Source: CAZBYL01 sp964522805 (GTDB taxonomy: Bacteria > Synergistota > Synergistia > Synergistales > Synergistaceae). From it: DNA of 47,591 bases. Shown one piece after another: positions 8,191 to 16,822 of the stretch (its first letter is position 1; each line of letters opens with the position of its first letter). Location: positions 1 through 47,591 of the forward strand of contig CAZFWP010000003.1 of the NCBI GenBank assembly GCA_964522805.1, read 5' to 3'. Under the pieces are notes generated by a model. The model saw only the letters and a program-made list of their open reading frames with translations, had not been told where the DNA came from and did not search any database. Position numbers and translations under genes: made by a program.

Positions 8191-9146
8191 AATGCCACCA
8201 CCTTGTACCCTAACTTTAGGACCATCTTCATGTCCTCCTCTATTGATATACCGGGAGTGGTCAGCATATCTCCCGATATCGCCGCATTTGCACCCGACAT
8301 CAGCAGGGAGCGTCCTAAATCCGTCATCACACCGCGTCCGCCTGCGAGGCGTATGGCGGCATCGGGTAAAATAAAGCGGAAAACGGCGACAATGCGGCGC
8401 GCCTCATTGGCGCTGATAAGTGGTCTGTTCTCAAAGGGAGTACCGGGAATCGGGCTTAGAAAATTAATCGGCACAGATTTTATCTCCAGTCGCCGCAGCT
8501 CAAGAGCCATGTCGATTCTATCTTCCATGGTCTCTCCAAGACCCATAATGCCGCCGCTGCAAACACTAAGCCCTGCGCGCTGCGCTGCCTGAATGGCGGC
8601 TATCTTCTCATCATAGGTGTGTGTGGTGCAAACCTTGGGAAAGAACCTACGGGAAGTCTCCAGATTATTGTGGCAGCGGCTGACTCCCGCTTCTCTGAGC
8701 TTGACAAAGTCCTCATAGTCCAGCAAGCCGTGAGATGCACAAAGAGAGATGGCGCACCTCTTTTTAATAGAACGATAGCTTTCGCAAAGACGCTCTAATT
8801 CATAGCTTGTGATACGCCGTCCCGAGGTGACGACAGAATAACGAAGAATTCCCCGTTCGTGGTTATAGAGTGCGCCTTCCAGCAGCTTTGCGGTATTTAG
8901 CAGAGGATACTCATCGGCATCTCCGTGATAATGGACCGATTGAGCACAATACTTGCAGTCTTCAAAGCAGCGTCCGCTCTTGCCGTTGATGATGGTGCAG
9001 AGGTCAAAACCGCTGCCGCAAAATTTCTCGCGCAGTTCGTTTGCCGCGGAGGTTAATTCATCAAGGTCGGTTTTGATAAGAGAGAGCGCGCATTCCTTGC
9101 CGATCAAATTACCGCCCAAAATTTCTTTTAAAATGTTGCTGATCAT
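8187..9146 (-). CDS. bioB: Biotin synthase
   Basis: BioB is the radical-SAM enzyme that inserts sulfur into dethiobiotin. From the ATG at 9146 it has 319 residues, normal for the family; an AGGAGGAC ribosome site immediately precedes this codon, and an open frame further upstream only runs through bioY. The radical SAM motif appears as CxxxCxxC in GRCFEDCKYCAQS. Further conserved blocks are YSVVTSGR, CHNNLETSRRFFPKVCTTHTYDEK, here cited in parts (CHNNLETS and CTTHTYDEK), GIMGLGETMEDR and NFLSPIPGTPFE. The start overlaps the bioY stop by 4 bases. A fragment like GANAAISGDMLTTPG at the C-terminus also fits BioB. Confidence is very high. Confidence 0.97.
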   Translation of the reverse strand: MISNILKEILGGNLIGKECALSLIKTDLDELTSAANELREKFCGSGFDLCTIINGKSGRCFEDCKYCAQSVHYHGDADEYPLLNTAKLLEGALYNHERGILRYSVVTSGRRITSYELERLCESYRSIKKRCAISLCASHGLLDYEDFVKLREAGVSRCHNNLETSRRFFPKVCTTHTYDEKIAAIQAAQRAGLSVCSGGIMGLGETMEDRIDMALELRRLEIKSVPINFLSPIPGTPFENRPLISANEARRIVAVFRFILPDAAIRLAGGRGVMTDLGRSLLMSGANAAISGDMLTTPGISIEEDMKMVLKLGYKVVAL

Positions 9147-9712
9147 GAGCGTCCTCCTAAGGGAAAGACAGTTATCAGCCTTTTGGCAACAGTCGCACCG
9201 ACAAAACAGAGGATAATATCTCCCGGAACGGCAAGAAGAAAACAGTAAAGGAAAAGCGACCAAAGACCAATAGGCGATGCCATGTAATAATTGGCGATGA
9301 AATAATACCAAACCATTCCCGCTGCGTAGACAACCGCTAGATTTGCGAACCCTGCCGCCAGCAGCCTGTTAAAAGTGGGCTGCTTTGTCTGACCGCGTGC
9401 TATCAGTCCGGACAGCCAGGCGCCCCCGACGAATCCCAAAAGGTAACCGAAGGTAGGCTGCAAAACGTAGGCGATGCCTCCTCCCTCAACAAAGACAGGA
9501 ATTCCCGCCAATCCTGCCCCCACATAGACGGCGCATGAGAGAAACCCAAGCCGCCGGCCCAACAACAGCCCGGCTAGATTGGTAAATAAAAACTGTAATG
9601 TGAAAGGAACTACCGGCACAGGCACCCTCATAAAAGCCCCTGCGGTAATCAATGCTACAAAAAGCCCGCAATAAACAATGTCGATTGCTTCTGTCTTTCG
9701 TGCAATAGTCAT
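9143..9712 (-). CDS. bioY: Biotin transporter BioY (ECF-type S component)
   Basis: BioY is an integral membrane biotin-binding protein that works alone or with an energy-coupling-factor module (EcfT and two ATPases, not present here). The 189 residues form about six membrane segments and contain the BioY signatures MRVPVPVVPFTLQFLFTNLAG (in part), FVEGGGIAYVLQPTFGYL and the late PGDIILCFVGATVAKRL. A GGGGGA site precedes the ATG. It is the first gene of the operon, so uptake and the last steps of synthesis share one promoter. bioF and the pimelate-forming genes are absent here. The upstream BirA-type operator implies repression by biotinyl-AMP-loaded BirA. Confidence 0.95.
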   Translation of the reverse strand: MTIARKTEAIDIVYCGLFVALITAGAFMRVPVPVVPFTLQFLFTNLAGLLLGRRLGFLSCAVYVGAGLAGIPVFVEGGGIAYVLQPTFGYLLGFVGGAWLSGLIARGQTKQPTFNRLLAAGFANLAVVYAAGMVWYYFIANYYMASPIGLWSLFLYCFLLAVPGDIILCFVGATVAKRLITVFPLGGRS

Positions 9713-9751
9713 CAGAATCCCCCGAACGATAAAAATTATGCTGCGAAATGG

Positions 9752-9804
9752 AGTTTAGCACCTGTAAAGGGACATGTAAACCATTAAAAATTATCTAGTT
9801 GACA
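9752..9804 (-). promoter_or_regulatory. Biotin operon promoter overlapped by a BirA-type operator
   Basis: The plus strand shows TGTAAAC (9775-9781), 16 bases, then GTTGACA (9798-9804): two inverted half-sites of the known bacterial BirA operator form (TGTnAAC, 14-16 bases, GTTnACA). On the minus strand the left half-site contains a -35 box TTTACA (9775-9780), then exactly 17 bases to TAAACT (9752-9757) as -10 box, pointing into bioY. Repressor binding would block the -35 box. The operator is inferred from the pattern and its position before bioY-bioB-bioD-bioA. Confidence 0.8.
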
Positions 9805-9893
9805 TTAACTGCCGGTCGTGGTTTTTGGGTTTTTACGGCTGAATGCTCTATAATAGAAGCATCCCTGATTATCAATAAGTGGAGTGGTGTTTT

Positions 9894-11456
9894 ATGATAA
9901 CAGTCAGAGAACTGCTCAGCGACAAAAGCTTTTCCGGATTTGTTGTCCTAGCCGGCGAGGACGGTTTAGACAAGAGGCACATTAATACCCTGTGTGTGAT
10001 TGATACACCTGATTTGTCGGGGTGGGTTTTAGGAAACGAGTTCTTTATTTCCTCCGGTTACATCTTTAAAGAAGACCCGGCGAAGCTGCTGGCGATCGTG
10101 GAAACCGCTGCTAAAAACGGTGCCGCCGCTCTTGGTATAAAGACGGGGCGTTTTACCGGAAGATTGCCGCGGGAAGTGCTCAACTTGGCTAACAAGCTGG
10201 AATTTCCGCTGATAGATATTCCCATACACTATAACCACACGGAGATAATCAACCCCACATTGACAAAGATAATTAACAAACAGGCCGCATTGCTTGATTT
10301 CTCTGAGAGGGTGCGGGGGGTGTTCTTTGATACTGTACTGGAAGAGAGCAGCGTTGGTGCCATTTTAGACAAGCTCAGCGACTTTTTGGGCTGTGATGTC
10401 GGTTTTGTTGACCTCTCTTCCGGTGAAAGGTACTCTTCCGGCTCTTTTTCTTTTGAAGAAGTATTTGGCAATCTGCCTCTGGCTAAGCTGCTTGAGCTTT
10501 ATGACTGTGAGTTGGTGCACAGCGGCAATAAGCGTTACGGTTACATAGTTTCAAAGTCAGCTCACACCGGAGAGCGGGTTCTGGACCATAATGTTCCGAT
10601 GATTCACGCAAAAACCACCCTTTTGATACAGCTCCAAAAAGAAGCCGCTAAACGCGAAGTGGAAAAGAGATATGTCAACGAGTTTGTTCAGGATATTTTC
10701 TTAAGGAGATTTCGCAACACCAGAGAGATTTTAGACAGAGGCAAGAATTTTAAGTGGAACCTTGATGTGCCGCAGGTGGCACTGGCTTTTGAGGTGGTGG
10801 ATAAACCCGGCGGGAACCCCATTGGGCAAAAAGTCTTTTACCAGTGTGTCAATCTGCTGGCCTGCCGCTACCGCTCTATTCCCAATACAGAGATGCGAGG
10901 TCAGCTGATCTGTCTTTTGCCGATTAAAACGGCTTGGGGCAGCGAAAAGGTGCGGCTGCAAAAGTATCTGCAGGAAATACAGGCGGATATAGCCACGACC
11001 TTTTCTTTGGAGCTGTGCGTTGGTATTGGTTCTCCCAAAGAGGATATTCTCTTTTCTGACGAAAGTGAACAGGAGGCCCGCAAGGCCCTTGAAGTGGCAC
11101 TTTCTCCTGAGGTTACTCAAAGGCTGGTCTTTTGGGATGATCTGGGAATTTATAAATTGCTCTCCCTAATTAACAACAATCCCGACGCCGGTGCGTTTAT
11201 TAATGAACAGCTCGCACCGCTTCTGGCATTGGACAGAGAAAACGGCAGCAGCCGCCTTTTTGAAACTCTCTCAGCTATCTCTCAAAACGGTTGGCAGCTG
11301 AAAAACGCTGCCGAAGCCCTAAATGTCCACTACAACACCATTAAATATCGTTTTAACCAAATTTGTGAGCTTTACGGCGGCAGCATTGACGGGCAGCGCC
11401 AACTTTCGCTCTCCTTGGCGGTAGAGCTTTATATGATTAATAAGAAAAAAGAATAA
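9894..11456 (+). CDS. PucR family transcriptional regulator
   Basis: This cytoplasmic regulator of the PucR/CdaR class starts at the ATG at 9894, with a GGAG site 9 bases upstream; the in-frame GTG at 9879 would place that site inside the gene. The product is about 520 residues. The N-terminal PucR domain (MITVRELLSD to about residue 125) includes DTPDLSGWVLGNEFFISSGY, a purine-catabolism-regulator-type segment. A middle GGDEF-like/CdaR region follows. The C-terminus has the PucR helix-turn-helix: NGWQLKNAAEALNVHYNTIKYR. PucR proteins control purine, amino-acid or peptide catabolism genes. It lies 115 bases before the PepV-like peptidase gene in the same direction, so it may regulate that gene; the effector is unknown. 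A TATAAT box lies at 9849-9854 without a clear -35. Confidence 0.9.
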   Translation: MITVRELLSDKSFSGFVVLAGEDGLDKRHINTLCVIDTPDLSGWVLGNEFFISSGYIFKEDPAKLLAIVETAAKNGAAALGIKTGRFTGRLPREVLNLANKLEFPLIDIPIHYNHTEIINPTLTKIINKQAALLDFSERVRGVFFDTVLEESSVGAILDKLSDFLGCDVGFVDLSSGERYSSGSFSFEEVFGNLPLAKLLELYDCELVHSGNKRYGYIVSKSAHTGERVLDHNVPMIHAKTTLLIQLQKEAAKREVEKRYVNEFVQDIFLRRFRNTREILDRGKNFKWNLDVPQVALAFEVVDKPGGNPIGQKVFYQCVNLLACRYRSIPNTEMRGQLICLLPIKTAWGSEKVRLQKYLQEIQADIATTFSLELCVGIGSPKEDILFSDESEQEARKALEVALSPEVTQRLVFWDDLGIYKLLSLINNNPDAGAFINEQLAPLLALDRENGSSRLFETLSAISQNGWQLKNAAEALNVHYNTIKYRFNQICELYGGSIDGQRQLSLSLAVELYMINKKKE

Positions 11457-11571
11457 ATTGAAAAAATAAGCCAAAGAAGTGTCCCCAAAGGACAATGCCA
11501 TTTGTATTTCTAAAGTATATGATTGGTTTTATGGTGCATGTGCTTTAATAAAAAATAATGGGGGCGATCAC

Positions 11572-12969
11572 ATGGATTTGGTTTTGCAAAAACTGGTAGA
11601 CGAATCATTTGATAGTATGGTTGCCGATATACAGAAATCAATTAGGATTGAAAGCGTTTTAAAGGAAGAAAATATTACGGAAAAAGATCCTTTTGGCTCC
11701 AATGTTACGGCAGCACTGACCTCCTTTTTGGAAAATGCCGAGAAAATGGGATTTAAAACCGGCAATGTCGATAACTACGCAGGATATGTGGATCTGGGAG
11801 ACAAGGGGGAACTCGTTGGCATACTAGCGCACCTTGACGTAGTGCCCGAAGGAAAACACGAACTGTGGGACGTCCCTCCCTATTCCGCAACAATAATTGA
11901 CGGCAAATTATACGGCCGTGGCAGTGCCGATGACAAAGGGCCTGCTTTTGCCGCTCTCTACGCAATGAAGGCTTTGCGCGACTCAGGTATGGAACTTAAA
12001 TGCCGCTTTCGCCTGATTGTCGGACTTGATGAAGAGTCGGGGGGCAGGTGCATAGCCAGATATCTCAAAACAGAAGAACATCCTGCCTGCAGTTTTTCTC
12101 CTGATGCTAACTTTCCTCTTATCAACGCTGAAAAAGGGATATTGCGCGGCTATATCGAAAAAACCTTTTTACCTGCTGCGGAAACGCCTGGTCTGCGCCT
12201 GAAAAGCATCAAAGGCGGAAGCCGTTATAATGTTGTCCCCGACGAAGCCGAAGCTCTGTTTTACGGTCAAATTTCCGCAGACGAAGTCTCTTGGCTGCGT
12301 GAGATTCCCAATATAACAGTTACCTTAACGGATAACGGCACTTCAATCCGAGCGGAGGGGCTCTCCGCCCACGCAATGGAGCCCCAGCGCGGCAAAAATG
12401 CTGTCAGCCTGCTGCTTAAAACAATTGCTTCTCTCAATTGGGGAGGGACGGTTTTGCGGGGCTGGATAGAATTTGCCGCAGAAAAATTCGCCGACTACTA
12501 CGGGGAAGCTCTTAATATCGCAACAGAGGACGAAATGTCGGGAGTCCTTACCTGCAACTTGGGTATAATTGACTGTTCTGAGGATAAATGTAAAATCTCT
12601 CTTGATATCAGATATCCGGTAACGAAAAAGGGCGAAGATGTCATTAGTACCCTCAACGAAACTTTGAAAGAGGGCGGAGCTTGTTTTACCGTCGATAAAG
12701 ACAAAAAGCCGCTCTTTGTCACTCCAGATGCTCCCTTGGTGAAAAAATTGCTGACCGCTTACAACAACATCACCGGAGAAAACGGCGTTCCTGAATCCAT
12801 TGGCGGCGGTACATACTGCCGTTATCTGGATAACGCCGTCTCCTTCGGCCCTCTCTTTCCAGGTGAGATTGAACTTGCACATCAGCCAAATGAAAATATT
12901 CCGCTGGAAAACCTTCGTAAAATAACCTATATCTACACGGAGGCGCTAAGGCTTTTCGCAGAGGGATAG
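11572..12969 (+). CDS. pepV: M20 family dipeptidase (PepV / Sapep type)
   Basis: This is a cytoplasmic zinc dipeptidase of peptidase family M20A that cleaves a broad range of dipeptides. The ATG at 11572 gives 465 residues, matching PepV. Metal and catalytic motifs are in place: LAHLDVVPEG (first His and catalytic Asp), YGRGSADDKGP (bridging Asp), LDEESGG (general-base Glu and ligand), SPDANFPL (ligand Asp), and a late His in IELAHQPNE. The lid domain lies between (GLSAHAMEPQRGKNA). The ribosome site, GGGGGCGATC, is weak and somewhat close. The gene follows the PucR regulator and ends just before a terminator. Together with the OPT transporter and M29 aminopeptidase that follow, it supports a peptide-utilisation block. 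Confidence 0.9.
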   Translation: MDLVLQKLVDESFDSMVADIQKSIRIESVLKEENITEKDPFGSNVTAALTSFLENAEKMGFKTGNVDNYAGYVDLGDKGELVGILAHLDVVPEGKHELWDVPPYSATIIDGKLYGRGSADDKGPAFAALYAMKALRDSGMELKCRFRLIVGLDEESGGRCIARYLKTEEHPACSFSPDANFPLINAEKGILRGYIEKTFLPAAETPGLRLKSIKGGSRYNVVPDEAEALFYGQISADEVSWLREIPNITVTLTDNGTSIRAEGLSAHAMEPQRGKNAVSLLLKTIASLNWGGTVLRGWIEFAAEKFADYYGEALNIATEDEMSGVLTCNLGIIDCSEDKCKISLDIRYPVTKKGEDVISTLNETLKEGGACFTVDKDKKPLFVTPDAPLVKKLLTAYNNITGENGVPESIGGGTYCRYLDNAVSFGPLFPGEIELAHQPNENIPLENLRKITYIYTEALRLFAEG

Positions 12970-12993
12970 GGATTAAGAACAATCAAAGGCAAA

Positions 12994-13030
12994 TAAAAAA
13001 CCGGGATGGAAACCTTTCCCGGTTTTTTTA
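12994..13030. terminator. Intrinsic terminator between pepV and the OPT gene
   Basis: A hairpin with arms at 12994-13006 (taaaaaaccggga) and 13017-13029 around a 10-base loop. Its A-tract and T-tract flanks make it usable from both strands, fitting the convergent genes on either side. Confidence 0.85.
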
Positions 13031-13088
13031 CTGCTCATCAAAGGCTGCATGCTTTGAGCAAGATTTAAGTGCGGGCGCAGAACAGAGA

Positions 13089-14711
13089 CTAGAATGCTTT
13101 CATGACTGCGATGATGAACCCGTAGATGCCGTCTCCGGCAATCATTCCCGCCTCTCTTATCTCCATGAAGGCCTTTCCGGCAACAAGTCTGACTACGACT
13201 GCGAGCAGCACGCCGATACCATACATGGGAGCGTTAAGCAGCAATCCTGTTGCCAGTAGAATGCCGATAGCCTTTTTCTGTCCTGAGATAAACTGAATTA
13301 CCATGCCGACAACGCCCCACTTAAGAAGTTCCATGAGAATTTGCTGATTGCCGGCTGCCTGTGCTGTGACAGCCATGACGCGGCTTGTCGGCGGGAGAAG
13401 GTCCAGCCTGAAATAGACGTGCATAAAAGCGGCGACGACGACAAAGCCTATGACAGCTCCGATTACTTCTGAGATAAACTGCTGTTTTCTACCGTCTTTT
13501 TCATATGCAAGATATTTACTTTTGCCGCGGATAATCCAACCTGTTTTCAAGTCAAAGCCCATATCGGCAAAGCATGGTCCGGTGCAGCCGACAAAACCGC
13601 TCAGCAGCGCCAGCGATACGGGGTTGAAACCCAAAAACAGCCCGATCGTGAGGAAGATAATGGTAACGGCAGTGCCTGGGAACCAACCGGATCTCATGGC
13701 GCAAAGCCCGATTAATATCGGGGCAACAAAGCTTGAAAATCCTGCCCAAGCCACCCACAACAACAGCTTTGATGCCGGCAGCTGGTTTGCTATTCCTGTG
13801 AGAACGGCAATGCCAATCGCTGATGCCATGTAAACCGCGAATCCGATGCTGAGGGCTCTTTTTGTTTCTTTGGGTGTCACTGTCACCTTGAAGACACCCT
13901 CGTCTTCGGAGACGGAATCGGAATTGTCTTTGTTGGTTTTGTAAAGAACGTAAGCTATCTGTATCAGAGAAGCCATTCCGGCTCCAACCATTAAGCCGTG
14001 GGGGATATACGTTTTGCCGATATCAAAACCGGTGATTATCGGCAGATAACCACGGATTAGCAGCCCTGCGGCCAACGCCGCCATAGACCAGATATTGGCG
14101 ATAAAGGCTATGGCTATCCCTGCCATCGGCAGCCCGAATGTAGCTGTTCCCGGCAGACCGATAAAAGCCGCCGGTATTTTCACGGCGCTGCCGGCTATTC
14201 CTAAAATAATACCTTCGAACATGCGGCGCGCTTTGGCTCCGCCTTCGTCGCCGGCGAATAACGCCTGTGCTGTGGCTACTCCGGGAGGCCAAGGAGCACT
14301 TGCCGGAAATAGAGATGAGTCGTAGATGGAATAGACAAAATAAATACTTATAAGTGTGGCGGCGCATCCGCCCAAGAGCATCATATTGATATATTCCGGC
14401 TTGTCCATCGCGGCAAAAATGGAGACGGCAAAAATACCGCAGTTGGAGGCTGCAAACCCTGCTCCCGAACTCATTGTCTGTACAAGGTTCTGTCTGTCCA
14501 GTGACTTGAATTTTGACATTGCCGAGATTGGAATGCGGGCTAGTGACATCGCCAAAAGTGCTCCGATGATTGACGTATTGGCACTGAAACCAAGCTTAGC
14601 AATGATTTGCATACAGATCATTGCTGAGATAACAGACATGGCGATGCTCAGTATCAGTGTAGATGGTTCAAGCGCTTTTACGTGAGGCTGTGTGTGTTTC
14701 TGTTGCTCCAT
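13089..14711 (-). CDS. OPT family oligopeptide transporter
   Basis: This is an integral membrane protein of the oligopeptide transporter family, proton-coupled importers of small peptides or, in the YSL branch, metal chelates. It has 540 residues and about 14 hydrophobic segments, starting with a hydrophilic tail (MEQQKHTQPHVKALEP). Family-typical blocks include SSGAGFAASNCGIFAVS, FPASAPWPPGVATAQALFAG, the internal FIANIWSMAALAAGLLIRGY and a C-terminal GDGIYGFIIAVMKAF. A GGGGGGA-type ribosome site precedes the ATG. It lies 89 bases downstream of the M29 aminopeptidase gene on the same strand, with a weak terminator between, and converges on pepV. I infer peptide uptake from these peptidase neighbours. 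Confidence 0.9.
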   Translation of the reverse strand: MEQQKHTQPHVKALEPSTLILSIAMSVISAMICMQIIAKLGFSANTSIIGALLAMSLARIPISAMSKFKSLDRQNLVQTMSSGAGFAASNCGIFAVSIFAAMDKPEYINMMLLGGCAATLISIYFVYSIYDSSLFPASAPWPPGVATAQALFAGDEGGAKARRMFEGIILGIAGSAVKIPAAFIGLPGTATFGLPMAGIAIAFIANIWSMAALAAGLLIRGYLPIITGFDIGKTYIPHGLMVGAGMASLIQIAYVLYKTNKDNSDSVSEDEGVFKVTVTPKETKRALSIGFAVYMASAIGIAVLTGIANQLPASKLLLWVAWAGFSSFVAPILIGLCAMRSGWFPGTAVTIIFLTIGLFLGFNPVSLALLSGFVGCTGPCFADMGFDLKTGWIIRGKSKYLAYEKDGRKQQFISEVIGAVIGFVVVAAFMHVYFRLDLLPPTSRVMAVTAQAAGNQQILMELLKWGVVGMVIQFISGQKKAIGILLATGLLLNAPMYGIGVLLAVVVRLVAGKAFMEIREAGMIAGDGIYGFIIAVMKAF

Positions 14712-14765
14712 ATTGTTCCCCCCTGCCTTTTAGTTCTGCCGTCTTGATCTTCTTTGTTTCTTAAA

Positions 14766-14792
14766 GCGGAGAGGGAGTTTTTCCCTCTCCGC
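14766..14792 (-). terminator. Hairpin between the M29 aminopeptidase and OPT genes
   Basis: An 11-base perfect stem (gcggagaggga at 14766-14776 with 14782-14792) and a 5-base loop, 8 bases after the aminopeptidase stop. The T-tract that follows on the minus strand is short (CTTTAAG), so it probably gives partial termination or stabilises the upstream message, lowering OPT expression relative to the peptidase. Confidence 0.6.
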
Positions 14793-14800
14793 GAAGTAAC

Positions 14801-15865
14801 CTAGTATCCTTTAATTCCCAGCTCTTTGCAGATAGCCCTTACCTCAGGGTCAAGGTATATGCCGTCTCTTTCAAGCTCCACACCGTCAAGAATAATTGTG
14901 GGGTTGAGGACAATTCCGTCTGTATGTCCGGCTGAATCCCAGCCCTTTCCCATGATTGACTTACCCTGGCTGCCGATACCGAATTCTATGGAACCGAAAA
15001 CGCGCTCGTCTTCAACGATGCGTCCTGTGATGGAAGTAATTCCGGGGTTGAAACCCAGTGAGTAGTGGGCAAGACGGGGCATGTTTTCGGGGTCGTTAAG
15101 GTCGTCCATCCAGCGTTTGAATACCTGTGCATCTCTGCCGCCTTCGATATCTGTGACTCTGCCGTCTTTAAGTGTCAGATAGACAGGGCTGTTGAGTTTT
15201 CCCAACTCAAGCGGCGGGAAGAGCGCGCCGTCAAATACCAGCTTGCCTTCGATTGTCTCTTCAATCGGGCACCAGCTGATCTGTCCGGCGAGCATTATCG
15301 GATAGCCCTTCTCGGTGGCTTTCTTACCGGAGAGGCGGACTTTGCGCCCTCTATTGTATCCTTTAAGGTCTGTTCCTGCCGGGCTGCGGACGATGACTTC
15401 ATCAGCGGCCTGTACCTTGCTCTGTAGCACCTCTCCAAGCTTAATTACGAGGTCGTAGTTGATGTGGCTGACGGTGCGGGCCATCATCATGGCGTCCATG
15501 CCGCAGATATTCATATAACGAACGCCGTTCGCCAGAGCTTTCTTAAAGCAAGGGGCGTGCATGACGTAGGAATATGTGACTTCCACCCATACGTCACACG
15601 ATGCAACAGCTGCGGCGATTGGTGCGTATGGTTCCATGCAGGAGTTGGGGGCAGTCGGTGAATAAATTACCGTGGGGCAGCCGCCGATGGCGAAAACAGC
15701 TTCGGCGATGGCTTCCACTACACGTCTGTCTGTACAGCTGTCTCCGGTAACAACGACGGTTTCCCCCTCTTTTACAAGAAGAACATCTTTTGCAAGAGTA
15801 AGGGCTCCTTTGGCTATTTCGTATGACATGTACTCATCGCGCATTTCCATTCCGATTGTAAACAT
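14801..15865 (-). CDS. M29-like aminopeptidase
   Basis: The product resembles the leucyl aminopeptidase/peptidase M29 superfamily (thermophilic aminopeptidase AmpT; NicX is a distant relative). The ATG at 15865 is preceded by an AAGGAGGCC site and gives 354 residues. Visible features are the N-terminal Rossmann-like half with LLVKEGETVVVTGDSCTD, the GSIEFGIGSQGKS segment with a probable metal-ligand Glu, and GHTDGIVLNPTI with the conserved His and Asp. It starts with MFTIGMEMRDEYMSYEIAKGA; an in-frame ATG 13 codons upstream has no ribosome site. The neighbouring OPT transporter and PepV suggest a role in completing peptide hydrolysis in the cytoplasm. Family membership is likely; exact specificity is open. 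Confidence 0.8.
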   Translation of the reverse strand: MFTIGMEMRDEYMSYEIAKGALTLAKDVLLVKEGETVVVTGDSCTDRRVVEAIAEAVFAIGGCPTVIYSPTAPNSCMEPYAPIAAAVASCDVWVEVTYSYVMHAPCFKKALANGVRYMNICGMDAMMMARTVSHINYDLVIKLGEVLQSKVQAADEVIVRSPAGTDLKGYNRGRKVRLSGKKATEKGYPIMLAGQISWCPIEETIEGKLVFDGALFPPLELGKLNSPVYLTLKDGRVTDIEGGRDAQVFKRWMDDLNDPENMPRLAHYSLGFNPGITSITGRIVEDERVFGSIEFGIGSQGKSIMGKGWDSAGHTDGIVLNPTIILDGVELERDGIYLDPEVRAICKELGIKGY

Positions 15866-16158
15866 TGAAAGGCCTCCTTGATATGATGTTTTATTGTGGT
15901 GCAACTGTAGGATGTGTTTATTCTATTTTCTGAATTATCATACGTATATGTTGTAAAAATAAACATCTGCGGTAGTTATGGGGATAATTTTGTGAAAAAT
16001 TACAACTAGTCAAGTTATATGTAAAAAGTCATAAGTGAATTAGCTTTTTTATGTGTGAAATTGAAAATTAGCAAATTCGGGCCGTCAGCGAGTGCTTTGT
16101 AGTTTGAAGTAGTATAGTATATGGAGATTTACCAGTTATATCTGTGGGGGGGAAGATG

Positions 16159-16773
16159 ATGAAAGTTTTGCTGGTTAACGGAAGCCCGCATAAATCTGGC
16201 TGTGTTTTTACTGCTCTGTCAGAGGTTGCTACGGCATTGGAGAAGCATGGGATTGAAAGCCGGATTTTTCATATAGGGGTAAATCCTGTGAGGGGCTGTA
16301 TCGCTTGCGGAAGGTGCCGTCCTTTGGGGCGTTGTGTGTTTGAAGATGATGTTTGCAATGAGCTTATAGGTTTTATGAAGGAGGCTGATGGGATTATTCT
16401 TGGCTCGCCGGTCTATTATGCCGGGCCCAACGGCACTTTGTGCGCTCTTCTTGACCGCGCTTTTTTTGCCGGCGGCGGCGTTTTGTACGGCAAGCCGGGA
16501 GCAGCGGTTGTAAGTTGCCGCAGAGGCGGAGCCAGTGCGGCGTTCGACCGCCTGAACAAATATTTTACAATCAGCAGAATGCCGGTAGTCTCCTCTCAAT
16601 ATTGGAACTCAGTGCATGGCATGACTGCGGAAGATGTGCTGCTTGATTTAGAGGGTTTGCAGACGATGAGAACTCTAGGCGAAAATATGGCGTGGCTGCT
16701 CAAAACTATCCGTAAAGCTGGTATCTCCTTACCGGATAAAGAACAGGTGCAGAGAACAAATTTTATTCGCTGA
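16159..16773 (+). CDS. Flavodoxin-like NAD(P)H-dependent oxidoreductase with cysteine cluster
   Basis: The product (about 204 residues) has the NADPH-dependent FMN reductase/iron-sulfur flavoprotein fold. MKVLLVNGSPHKSGCVF is the FMN-phosphate loop, GSPVYYAGPNGTLCALLDR the flavin-binding middle and KPGAAVVSCRRGGA the third loop. A cysteine cluster, CIACGRCRPLGRC, lies near residue 50, as in many anaerobe flavoproteins; it could hold an Fe-S cluster or act in redox chemistry. Two adjacent ATGs (16156 and 16159) follow a run of G; I chose the second for spacing, and a GTG at 16144 is less likely. It is a single gene with its own terminator. Its substrate is unknown. Confidence 0.87.
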   Translation: MKVLLVNGSPHKSGCVFTALSEVATALEKHGIESRIFHIGVNPVRGCIACGRCRPLGRCVFEDDVCNELIGFMKEADGIILGSPVYYAGPNGTLCALLDRAFFAGGGVLYGKPGAAVVSCRRGGASAAFDRLNKYFTISRMPVVSSQYWNSVHGMTAEDVLLDLEGLQTMRTLGENMAWLLKTIRKAGISLPDKEQVQRTNFIR

Positions 16774-16790
16774 TGCCCTCTGTTTTATCG

Positions 16791-16822
16791 GCGGCATGGA
16801 GGTTTTTCCATGCCGCTTTTTT
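16791..16822 (+). terminator. Intrinsic terminator of the flavodoxin-like gene
   Basis: A 10-base perfect stem (gcggcatgga at 16791-16800 with 16807-16816), a 6-base loop and a following run of six T. It reaches the last codons of the convergent kinase gene. Confidence 0.88.

Noticed and set aside
9799..9804. TTGACA as -35 box of the PucR gene
   Set aside because: The TATAAT at 9849 is 44 bases away, far beyond the usual 16-18; the hexamer is better explained as part of the BirA half-site.
12343..12882. Minus-strand frame of 179 codons inside pepV
   Set aside because: It is antisense to catalytic and lid motifs of the dipeptidase and lacks start signals.
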